This document shows, one piece after another, positions 1-6,074 of a stretch of DNA of 6,572 nt. The stretch lies in contig JACQAX010000254.1 of NCBI GenBank assembly GCA_016194795.1, positions 1 to 6,572 on the forward strand, written 5' to 3'. The stretch's first letter is position 1; each line of letters starts with the position of its first letter. The DNA is from Deltaproteobacteria bacterium (GTDB lineage Bacteria; Bdellovibrionota; UBA1018; UBA923). The position numbers and the translations under genes are program-made. The notes below the pieces were generated by a model. It was not told the origin of the DNA. It was given only the letters and a program-made list of their open reading frames with translations, and searched no databases.

Positions 1-2
1 CT

Positions 3-971
3 ACGGTGGCGTGCGGTGGCTGCCGCGAGTCGTATCCGGTGCTCGGCGGCGTGCTCGTGCTGGTCCCTGACGTTCGCGGTTATCTCGCCGAGCATGCCAA
101 GGGCATCTCGCGCTACGTCGACGACGCCGAGATCCCGAAGGCGCATCGCGCGACTTACCTGAAAGCGAAGAAACAGTTGAACGGCGACGAGCACATCGAA
201 GAAGACCTCGAAGCCGAGCGCGTGACCGCGCTCTACGTCATGACTCATTATCTCAAAGCGGCTGAGGTGCGCTCGCCCAGCCCCGCGATCGCCGAGCTCG
301 TCGCCAAGCATTGGGATCGCGGGCCGTTCGCCCGCATCCGCGAGCTGCTCGACGCGAAGAAAGCGGGCGGCTCGCTCGTCGAGCTGGGCTGCGGCGTCGG
401 TGGGCTGCTGCCGGCGCTCGGTCCGCGCGTCAAAAGCTATCTCGGACTCGACAGCTCGTTTGCGAGCATCGCGATCGCGCGCCACTTCGCGCTGGGCGCG
501 CCGCTTAAGCGCGAGGTGCGGCTTCCGGCCGATCTGCTCGACGGGCCCGTCTCGCGGCCCACGCGAATCGCGCCGCCGCGCAAGGCGCAGGCCGGCGCCG
601 ATTTCGTCGTCTGCGAGCTCGACCGCCCTCCGCTCAAAAGCGGGTGCTGGGACGTCGCCGCCGCGCTCAACGTGATCGACATGCTGCCCGAGCCCGCCGA
701 CCTGCCCGCGCTCCAGCGGCGCCTGCTCGTGGAGGGAGGACTGGCCGTCCAGAGCTGCCCCTACATCTGGCACGCGCGGGTCGCCGCCGAGCTGCGCGCG
801 CGGCTGCCGAAAAGGATCCGCGATTCGGCCGCGGCCGTCGAGTGGCTGTATGAGGAGGCGGGTTTCGAGGTCGAAACCTCGGAAGCTCACGTTCCCTGGG
901 TGTTTTTCAAGAACGAGCGCCAGGTCGAGCTCTACTCGACGCATCTGTTTCTGGCGCGCAAGTCCCGGTAA
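3..971 (+). CDS. Class I SAM-dependent methyltransferase with N-terminal zinc-knuckle remnant (5' partial)
   Basis: Transfers a methyl group from S-adenosylmethionine to an unknown acceptor; probably cytoplasmic. Residues are counted from the GTG at 6, although the reading frame is open to the window edge. The first visible residues, ACGGCRESYPVLGGVLVLVP, look like the second half of a Trm112-like zinc module (CxxC, then YP-x-GG, then hydrophobics ending in VP). The first CxxC and the true start are therefore probably upstream, and the GTG at 6 is not a credible start. A helical stretch (about 22-120) leads to the Rossmann core: motif I LVELGCGVGG at 124-133, the acidic end of strand 2 at LGLD (146-149), a motif near ADFVVCELDRPPL (198-210), and the strand-4 region AAALNVIDMLPEP (218-230). 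A C-terminal strand ending HLFLARK (313-319) closes the fold. It ends with TAA at 969-971. The domain call is firm, but the substrate cannot be inferred. Confidence 0.85.
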   Translation, partial: TVACGGCRESYPVLGGVLVLVPDVRGYLAEHAKGISRYVDDAEIPKAHRATYLKAKKQLNGDEHIEEDLEAERVTALYVMTHYLKAAEVRSPSPAIAELVAKHWDRGPFARIRELLDAKKAGGSLVELGCGVGGLLPALGPRVKSYLGLDSSFASIAIARHFALGAPLKREVRLPADLLDGPVSRPTRIAPPRKAQAGADFVVCELDRPPLKSGCWDVAAALNVIDMLPEPADLPALQRRLLVEGGLAVQSCPYIWHARVAAELRARLPKRIRDSAAAVEWLYEEAGFEVETSEAHVPWVFFKNERQVELYSTHLFLARKSR

Positions 972-1041
972 AATCTGCCGTTGTTACGGCTCGCAACGCG
1001 AAATCGTCAAGAATTTCTATCGAGGCGACGATCTACGTAAC
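972..1041 (+). other. 70-base gap between methyltransferase and sensor genes
   Basis: This holds a small perfect stem-loop (GCCGT 977-981, loop TGTT, ACGGC 986-990) and a weak GAGG at 1023-1026. I find no convincing -35/-10 pair and no T-run after the stem on the plus strand. The downstream gene may be read through from upstream or have a promoter I cannot recognise. Confidence 0.4.
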
Positions 1042-2253
1042 ATGGCCATTCCTAAAAACGTGCGCAAAGGCGACGTGATTCTGAAAGAAGGCGAGAAACC
1101 CGGGACGATCTACATCATTCAGTCCGGGATGGTTTCGGTCTTCCTTCCGAAGCAGAAAAAGAACATCGAGCTCTACAAGGCCGGAGTCGGACAGATCGTC
1201 GGCGAGGAGGCGCTCTTCGGGCTGCCGCTCACCGCGTCGGTCGCCGCCGTGAACGACGTCTCCCTCATCGAGGTGCGCGTCGACGCCGTGAAGCCCTTGC
1301 TCGACGCCGCGAACCCGACGGTCAAGCACCTGCTCAAGTCGGTCATCGACAAGCAGAAAGCTTTCAACGGCGAGCTCAAGACGCTCAAAGCCGACCAGGA
1401 CCTCACGCCGTGCCCGCCCGACAACACGGCGAAAGTTTTCGCGTGCCTCTTCCACGTCGCGAAGTATTACGGCGAGAAGAAGGACAACAAGATCGTCATC
1501 CAGTGGGAAATGCTCAAGCGCTTCGCGCAGCGCATGTTTCTCGAAAGCCCGCTTCGCCTGGAGCAGGCGTTCAATATCCTGCTCAAGCTCAAGCTCGCCG
1601 AAGTGCAGATGGTGAAGGTCGACCCGAAGCCGCAGAAGCCGGGGGCGCCGAAGCCGAAGGAAGAAGAGCTCTTGGAAACGATGGGCGCCTGCACCTTCCA
1701 CGACCTGGTTCCGGTCGAGCGCTTTTTCGAGTTCTATGCCCAGTTCCATTTCAAGGGCGCGAACCCGACGATCCTCAAATACGACGACAAATGCAACCAG
1801 GTGGTCAAAGCCCTCGTGCAGATCTCGGAAGGCGAGCGCCAGGACAAGTCCGGCGTCGTCTACATGAAGTACACCGAAACCTGCGATAAGATGAAGGCGA
1901 TCATCGGGCCCTCGTTCACGGCCGACACGATCCTGCGTCTCGAGCAGAAGGGCCTGTTCGTCAAGCGCGAGTCGAACAACCAGGGTGGCACGCTCTCGTT
2001 CTTCCGCCAGGAGTTCATCAACATGGGCGAGGCGTGGAAGATCCTGCGCGAGGTCGAGAAGTGGAACGAGCTCGGCTTCGTCGACATGAGCGAGCCCAAG
2101 CCCGTGCTGGCCCCTGGTGCCGTGGGCGCCGACGGCGCGCCCCTCGATCCGAACAAGGCCATCGTCACTTGCCCGGCCTGCCTTTCGGCGGTGGGCGAGG
2201 CGGCCAAGTTCTGCCACGCGTGCGGCCAGAAGCTCACTGCCCAGGCCGCCTGA
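1042..2253 (+). CDS. Cyclic-nucleotide-binding-like domain protein with C-terminal zinc ribbon
   Basis: A predicted cytoplasmic sensor or regulator of 403 residues. Residues about 5-105 form a cNMP/CRP-type beta-roll: KGDVILKEGEKPGTIYIIQSG (written here as KGDVILKEGE plus GTIYIIQSG) and then the phosphate-binding cassette VGEEALFGLPLTASVAAV (53-70). The cassette keeps the GE pair (54-55), but leucine stands where the family normally has the arginine that contacts the cyclic phosphate, so classical cAMP binding is doubtful. The middle (about 120-350) has no family I recognise. It includes two stretches with the feel of winged helices (about 150-190 and 272-312), split by a Lys/Pro-rich linker (193-210). 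The end carries CPAC at 377-380 and CHAC at 391-394, a four-cysteine zinc ribbon. The open frame extends further upstream, but there is no ATG, GTG or TTG in frame between the end of the methyltransferase gene and this ATG, so 1042 is the likely start. The upstream ribosome site is weak (GAGG at 1023-1026). Confidence 0.82.
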   Translation: MAIPKNVRKGDVILKEGEKPGTIYIIQSGMVSVFLPKQKKNIELYKAGVGQIVGEEALFGLPLTASVAAVNDVSLIEVRVDAVKPLLDAANPTVKHLLKSVIDKQKAFNGELKTLKADQDLTPCPPDNTAKVFACLFHVAKYYGEKKDNKIVIQWEMLKRFAQRMFLESPLRLEQAFNILLKLKLAEVQMVKVDPKPQKPGAPKPKEEELLETMGACTFHDLVPVERFFEFYAQFHFKGANPTILKYDDKCNQVVKALVQISEGERQDKSGVVYMKYTETCDKMKAIIGPSFTADTILRLEQKGLFVKRESNNQGGTLSFFRQEFINMGEAWKILREVEKWNELGFVDMSEPKPVLAPGAVGADGAPLDPNKAIVTCPACLSAVGEAAKFCHACGQKLTAQAA

Positions 2254-2272
2254 GGTGTGCTAAAGACGGGGA

Positions 2273-4075
2273 ATGGGAATCCTCGTCAGCGTCCACCAGC
2301 TCAGCAAAACCTTCGGCGCCCGCCCGCTCTTCAGCGGCATCACCTTCGTTTTGAACGAGGGCGAGCGCGTGGGCCTCATCGGCCCCAACGGCATGGGCAA
2401 GTCGACGCTCCTCAAGATCCTGGCGGGCCAGTACACGCCTGACACCGGCACGGTGTCGACCCAGAAGGGCCTGCGCGTGGGTTATCTCGCGCAGGTGCCC
2501 ACGTTCACGCCGGGGGCCACGGTCGAAGAGACCGTGCGCGAGGGCGTGGCCGATCGCGACGAGCACGACTGGGAAGCCATAGCGTTAGTCCAGGAGTTCA
2601 TGGCCAAGCTCTCGCTCGAGGACGGCCCCGTCGACAAGCTCTCGGGCGGCTGGAAAAAACGCGTGGCGCTCGCGCGCGAGCTCGTGCGCAAGCCCGATCT
2701 CATGCTGCTCGACGAGCCCACCAACCATCTCGACGTCGAGAGCATCCTGTGGCTCGAGGATTTTCTCGCCTCGGCGCGCTTCACCACGCTCACCGTCACC
2801 CACGACCGCCTTTTCCTCCAGCGCATCGCCAACCGCATTCTCGAGCTCGATCGCCGCAACGCGGGCGGCCTGCTCAGCGTCGACGGCGACTACACCACCT
2901 ATCTCGAAACCAAGGGCGCTTTGATGGCCGCCCAGGAGCGCCGCGAGATCATCATGAAGAACACGCTCCGGCGCGAGACCGAGTGGCTCCGGCGCGGCGC
3001 CAAGGCGCGCACCACGAAGCAGCAGGCGCGCATCAAGCGGCACGGCGAGCTTTCCGAGGAAGTGGGCGAGCTCGGCTATCGCAACCAGCAGCGCACGGCG
3101 CGCATCGACTTCGCGGGCCTCGAAAAAAATCCCAAGCGCCTGATCGACGCCAAGCAGATCTCCAAATCGTACGGCGACCGCAAGCTCTTCAAGAAGGTGG
3201 ACCTGCTCATCACGCCCGGCACGCGCATCGGGCTGCTCGGCCCCAACGGCTGCGGCAAGTCGACGCTGATCCGCTGCCTGCTCGGGCAAGAAGCGCCCGA
3301 CACGGGCGAGGTCACGCGCTCCGACCAGGTGTCGGTGGCGTACTTCGAGCAGAACCGCGACCTGCTCGACCCGTCCGAGACGGTCGAGAACACGCTCTGC
3401 CCGCGCGGCGACCACGTCGAGTATCGCGGGGGGCGCGTGCACATCCGCGGCTATCTCGATCGCTTCCTCTTCAGCAACGAGCAGGCCGTGATGAAGGTCG
3501 GCAACCTCTCCGGCGGCGAGCAGAGCAGGCTGCTCCTGGCCAAGCTCATGCTCACGCCCGCCAACGTGCTCGTGCTCGACGAGCCGACCAACGACCTCGA
3601 CATGGCCACGCTCACGATCCTGGAAGAGTGTCTCGTCGAGTTTCCCGGCGCCGTGCTCTTCGTGACCCACGATCGTTATTTTCTCGACCAGGTGGCGACC
3701 AAGATCCTGGGCTTTACCGAGTCGGGCGAGCTGCTCGGCTTCGCCGACATCGCGCAGTGGGAAAGCTGGAAGGTGGAGCAGGACGCCGCCGCGCGCGACG
3801 CCGCGTCTTCCCAGCGCTCGGCCGTGAAGGCGGTCACCGCGGCCGCCGCGGCCAGGAAGTCGCGCAAGCTCTCGTTCAACGAGCAGCGCGAGCTCGATGG
3901 CATGGAGGCCACCATCCACAAGGCGGAGGCCCGCCTGGCCGAGCTTGCCGCCGAGAGCGCCAACCCGGACCTCGTGAGCAACGCGATCCGCTTGAACGAG
4001 CTGGCCAAGGCGATGGCGACGGCCGAAGCCGAGATCGAACGCCTGTATTCGCGCTGGACCGAGCTAACGGAATAG
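2273..4075 (+). CDS. uup: ABC-F family ATPase, Uup-type
   Basis: A soluble twin-ATPase protein without membrane segments, as in all ABC-F proteins, which act on ribosomes or nucleic acids rather than in transport. E. coli Uup is linked to ribosome assembly and to suppression of precise transposon excision. The first ABC domain has Walker A GPNGMGKST (37-45), signature LSGGW (123-127), Walker B LMLLDEP (143-149) with catalytic E148, and switch THD (176-178). The interdomain linker (about 205-285) contains the basic arm WLRRGAKARTTKQQARIKR (238-256), which in this family reaches toward the ribosomal peptidyl site. The second domain has GPNGCGKST (323-331), LSGGE (412-416), VLVLDEP (432-438) with E437, and THDR (465-468). 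The C-terminal extension opens with KLSFNEQREL (532-541) and continues as a predicted coiled coil to 600, the mark of Uup rather than EttA or YheS. The length of 600 is close to the 635 of E. coli Uup. An in-frame TAA at 2261-2263 makes the ATG at 2273 the first possible start; it lies 19 bases after the preceding gene, suggesting an operon. Confidence 0.93.
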   Translation: MGILVSVHQLSKTFGARPLFSGITFVLNEGERVGLIGPNGMGKSTLLKILAGQYTPDTGTVSTQKGLRVGYLAQVPTFTPGATVEETVREGVADRDEHDWEAIALVQEFMAKLSLEDGPVDKLSGGWKKRVALARELVRKPDLMLLDEPTNHLDVESILWLEDFLASARFTTLTVTHDRLFLQRIANRILELDRRNAGGLLSVDGDYTTYLETKGALMAAQERREIIMKNTLRRETEWLRRGAKARTTKQQARIKRHGELSEEVGELGYRNQQRTARIDFAGLEKNPKRLIDAKQISKSYGDRKLFKKVDLLITPGTRIGLLGPNGCGKSTLIRCLLGQEAPDTGEVTRSDQVSVAYFEQNRDLLDPSETVENTLCPRGDHVEYRGGRVHIRGYLDRFLFSNEQAVMKVGNLSGGEQSRLLLAKLMLTPANVLVLDEPTNDLDMATLTILEECLVEFPGAVLFVTHDRYFLDQVATKILGFTESGELLGFADIAQWESWKVEQDAAARDAASSQRSAVKAVTAAAAARKSRKLSFNEQRELDGMEATIHKAEARLAELAAESANPDLVSNAIRLNELAKAMATAEAEIERLYSRWTELTE

Positions 4076-4091
4076 CGCCGCCAGCCGGCTA

Positions 4092-4100
4092 TGCTATGAT
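4092..4100 (+). promoter_or_regulatory. Extended -10 promoter of the FecR-domain gene
   Basis: TGCTATGAT matches the sigma-70 extended -10 pattern TGnTATAAT with one mismatch. I see no good -35 box upstream (that stretch is the end of the ABC-F gene), which extended -10 promoters tolerate. Transcription would begin 6-8 bases downstream, at or next to the ATG at 4107, implying a leaderless or almost leaderless message. The 8-base palindrome AGCCGGCT (4083-4090) lies directly upstream and could be an operator, or chance. Confidence 0.45.
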
Positions 4101-4106
4101 TTCGGG

Positions 4107-5210
4107 ATGCACATTTCTCTCTTCTGCCTGTTGGGGGTTGCCTTTGCCCAGGTCGCCGCGAAGCCCGCGGCTCTCGTAAAGCTCGTCGAGGGATCGCCCA
4201 AGGTCGTCGTCGTCGATCTCGCGACGAACAAGATCCACGAGGTCGCGCGCGGCGAGTCGCTTCACGAGAACGAGAAGGTCACGACCAAGCAGGGGCAGGT
4301 CGTGGTCATCGAGTTTCCCGAGGGCTCCGAGATCACGCTGAGCGGCGACTCGAGCATCGAGATCAAGGAAATCAAAGCCGAGGGTGCCGCGCCGGCGAGC
4401 ATCCTCTCGATGGGTTACGGAACCTTGCGCGCGCTCGTGCGCCGCGTGTACAGCGGCCGCGAGATTTTCGTGATCAAGACGGCCACCGCCGCCATGGGCG
4501 TGCGCGGCACGCATTTCGTGGTGGAGGTCGACCGCGCCGGGCAGACCACCGTGAGCACGTTGCACGGCTCCGTCGTGATGGCGGCGTCCGTCGACCTCTT
4601 GCGCGACACGAGCCGCAGCGTCACCGTTCGCGCCGGCATGTCGAGCACGATCGCGTCGCGCCAGGCGACGCCGTCGACGCCCGCGCCCTGCAATCGTACG
4701 AGCCTCGACAAGGCGATGCAGAAGACGACGACGACCAGCCCGTCCAGCGGTGCCAGCGGCTCTTCGGGCAAAGGAAGCGGCAGCGGCGCGTCGCAGCCGC
4801 CCTCAGGCGCCTCCGGTGGCACGGGTGGCGACCAGCCCCGCAGCCTCAAGGACGCGTTGAGTTCAAAAGACGCCAAGCCCACCCAGGACTCGCGCCGCTC
4901 GTCGGCGATGGGTGGGTCGGGCCAGGGTGGTGGCCCGGGCGGCGGTATGGGTGGCCCCGGAGGTCAGGGCGGGCAAGGTGGCCAAGGCGGCCAAGGTGGC
5001 ATGGGTGGCCAGAGCCCGGGTGGGACCGGCATGGGCAGTGGGCCTGGAATGGGCAGCGCGCCTGGCGGTATGGCGCCGGCGCCGGGAATGGGAACGATGC
5101 CGGGCGGAGGTTTGGCACCGGGCGGAACCGGCGGCTCGTTGCCGCCGCCGCCGACGGGTGGAGCGGCTCCGCCACCGGGCGGGGCTCCGCCGCCACCACC
5201 GCGTCGCTGA
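4107..5210 (+). CDS. Secreted FecR-domain protein with Gly/Gln-rich and poly-Pro tail
   Basis: 367 residues. A short hydrophobic N-terminus, MHISLFCLLGVAFAQVAA, looks like a signal peptide with cleavage after AFA (14) or VAA (18), although its n-region has no lysine or arginine. Residues about 22-160 match the FecR domain: GESLHENEKVTT (49-60), QVVVIEFPEGSEITL (64-78), and the diagnostic strand ATAAMGVRGTHFVVEV (126-141) followed by TLHGSVVM (151-158). Stand-alone FecR domains of this kind occur in exported proteins and need not involve iron; no sigma factor or TonB receptor gene lies nearby. The tail is low-complexity: Ser/Gly/Thr linker (about 205-245), a charged patch (246-265), Gly-rich repeats (267-344), and a Pro-rich end GGAPPPPPRR (358-367). 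There is no LPXTG or C-terminal hydrophobic anchor. A single cysteine (C195) remains in the mature part. It probably lies in the periplasm or outside the cell; its role is unknown. Confidence 0.85.
   Translation: MHISLFCLLGVAFAQVAAKPAALVKLVEGSPKVVVVDLATNKIHEVARGESLHENEKVTTKQGQVVVIEFPEGSEITLSGDSSIEIKEIKAEGAAPASILSMGYGTLRALVRRVYSGREIFVIKTATAAMGVRGTHFVVEVDRAGQTTVSTLHGSVVMAASVDLLRDTSRSVTVRAGMSSTIASRQATPSTPAPCNRTSLDKAMQKTTTTSPSSGASGSSGKGSGSGASQPPSGASGGTGGDQPRSLKDALSSKDAKPTQDSRRSSAMGGSGQGGGPGGGMGGPGGQGGQGGQGGQGGMGGQSPGGTGMGSGPGMGSAPGGMAPAPGMGTMPGGGLAPGGTGGSLPPPPTGGAAPPPGGAPPPPPRR
4947..5012 (+). repeat. In-frame 9-base repeat coding Gly-Gly-Gln triplets
   Basis: Residues 281-302 of the FecR protein are built from GGx units (MGG, PGG, then four QGG, MGG, Q). 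At the DNA level the units are imperfect, varying CAA/CAG and GGC/GGT/GGG, so the repeat is kept by protein selection or is old rather than freshly expanded. Further looser Gly-Met-Gly-Pro units continue to about 5140. Confidence 0.75.
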
Positions 5211-5224
5211 CGCTCGAAAGCAGA

Positions 5225-5259
5225 ACGGGCCCGGCCGCGCATCGCGCGACCAGGCCCGT
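5225..5259. terminator. GC-rich hairpin between convergent genes, probable bidirectional terminator
   Basis: The arms ACGGGCC (5225-5231) and GGCCCGT (5253-5259) pair exactly. Inside them CGCGC (5236-5240) pairs with GCGCG (5244-5248) around the loop ATC, with an internal bulge of four bases on each side. It sits 14 bases after the FecR stop codon and 28 bases beyond the lipoprotein stop codon. There is no long T-run on either strand (only TTCTGCTTT on the minus side), so it is not a textbook intrinsic terminator, but its position argues for that role. Confidence 0.55.
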
Positions 5260-5287
5260 GCCGAGTTGGATCCGGTCTCGTGGTGGC

Positions 5288-6013
5288 TTACTTCACGCCG
5301 AGTTCGTTGAGCTCGTTCTTGTACCAGCTCTTCAAGATCGCCTTCGACGTTTCAGGGCTCGTGCCCCAGTACGTCGCGACTTCCTTGTTGACCGACTCGA
5401 TGCCCGAGAAGTCACCCTTCTTGGCCGAGTCAAGAGCGCCCTGCGCCTTGTCGACGCCGACGCCGTACAGGCGCTTGCTGAAGTCAGCAACGTCCTGGTC
5501 GGTGCGGGCGCGCTTCAAGCGCTTCGAGAGCGTGGCCCAGTCGTTCAGGGTCTTGGCGATCTGCACGCCGGTCTCTTCCGAGAGCGCGTACTTCGCGGCG
5601 AAGTCCTTGCCGACCTTGGTCACGACGGCCTTTTCCTGCTTGGCGACGTCGCTGATGACGTCGCGGCTGTCTTTGTCCGCGTCTTCGTTGAGCGCGTTGC
5701 CCCACTCGTTGTACAGGACGCCCGTGGGCGAGAGCCACGCGTAGCCGACGTATTCCTGCCCGAAGCCGTACGAGTCGGTGTAGAAGTAGTCGCCGTAATA
5801 CAGCGCGCTCTGGTAGTAGTACGGGTCTTCGCTGGCGATGACCTTCACGCCGTCGGCGTAAAAGTTACAGCCGGCGCTCGGGGCGCCGTCGCCGCAGTGG
5901 TTGCCGTAAACGTCATACCAGGCCTGGGTATAGACGACGGTGTTCTGGCAGCCGCTGGCCACGACGGTGGCGACCGCAAGGCTTGCCACGGCAAGCATTG
6001 TCTTCAGTTTCAT
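5288..6013 (-). CDS. Tyrosine-rich putative outer-membrane lipoprotein
   Basis: 241 residues. The N-terminus MKLKTMLAVASLAVATVVAS is a basic, then hydrophobic signal. It ends in ASGC with C22 as the probable lipidation site (lipobox with Ala at -3, allowed but less usual than Leu). Gln rather than Asp follows the Cys, which favours sorting to the outer membrane if the rules of E. coli apply. Residues 28-101 contain 15 tyrosines, including YYY at 65-67 and YY at 72-73, and two cysteines (C40, C49) that could form a disulfide loop. The C-terminal half (about 115-241) is charged and helical, with two similar segments starting at V134 and V208. I recognise no family. The start is well supported by AGAGGG 9 bases upstream. 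It is convergent with the FecR gene. Confidence 0.85.
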   Translation of the reverse strand: MKLKTMLAVASLAVATVVASGCQNTVVYTQAWYDVYGNHCGDGAPSAGCNFYADGVKVIASEDPYYYQSALYYGDYFYTDSYGFGQEYVGYAWLSPTGVLYNEWGNALNEDADKDSRDVISDVAKQEKAVVTKVGKDFAAKYALSEETGVQIAKTLNDWATLSKRLKRARTDQDVADFSKRLYGVGVDKAQGALDSAKKGDFSGIESVNKEVATYWGTSPETSKAILKSWYKNELNELGVK

Positions 6014-6074
6014 GATGAGTATCCCTCTTTTAATGCACCCAGCGCGATTGCTTCATGAATCACGCCGGGCCGGT
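6014..6074 (-). other. 61-base leader and spacer upstream of the lipoprotein gene
   Basis: Apart from the ribosome binding site, the minus strand carries an AT-rich CATTAAAA stretch just before it, which could be part of a -10 element, and the palindrome TTCATGAA (6052-6059). No clear terminator separates it from the gene upstream. A dedicated promoter is possible but unproven. Confidence 0.3.
6023..6028 (-). promoter_or_regulatory. Ribosome binding site of the lipoprotein gene
   Basis: Read on the minus strand, AGAGGG lies 9 bases before the ATG at 6013. It is the clearest Shine-Dalgarno sequence in the window and fixes the start. Confidence 0.7.

Noticed and set aside
977..990. Perfect 5-base stem with TGTT loop after the methyltransferase stop, considered as a terminator
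   Set aside because: Too short, and not followed by T residues on the plus strand. The T-rich side is on the minus strand, where no gene ends.
850..1041. Upstream extension of the sensor gene into the methyltransferase gene
   Set aside because: The extension is Arg/Ser-rich out-of-frame sequence over the methyltransferase end, and there is no start codon in the spacer. The cNMP domain begins right after the ATG at 1042.
1033..2217. 394-codon open frame antisense to the cNMP/zinc-ribbon gene
   Set aside because: It mirrors the coding gene's third-position GC bias. Its composition is His/Leu/Glu/Arg/Asp-rich with no recognisable fold, and the plus-strand frame has clear domains.
2585..3919. 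Long open frame (444 codons) on the minus strand, antisense to the ABC-F gene
   Set aside because: The plus-strand frame encodes all conserved ABC motifs. The antisense product is a low-complexity Ala/Leu/Glu/Arg/Val-rich sequence without domains, as expected opposite a high-GC gene.
2749..4179. 476-codon plus-strand open frame overlapping the ABC-F gene in another frame
   Set aside because: Arg/Ala/His/Gly-rich translation typical of an out-of-frame reading of GC-rich coding DNA, with no motifs.
4947..5140. Gly-rich repeat region considered as a CRISPR-like or mobile repeat
   Set aside because: The repeats are short, imperfect, contiguous, in frame, and explained by the Gly-Gln-Gly-Gly protein sequence. 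There are no spacers.
5258..6058. 266-codon plus-strand open frame opposite the lipoprotein gene
   Set aside because: The minus-strand frame has a signal peptide, lipobox cysteine and good ribosome binding site. The plus-strand product is Val/Arg/Ala-rich and featureless, and it would run across the terminator hairpin.
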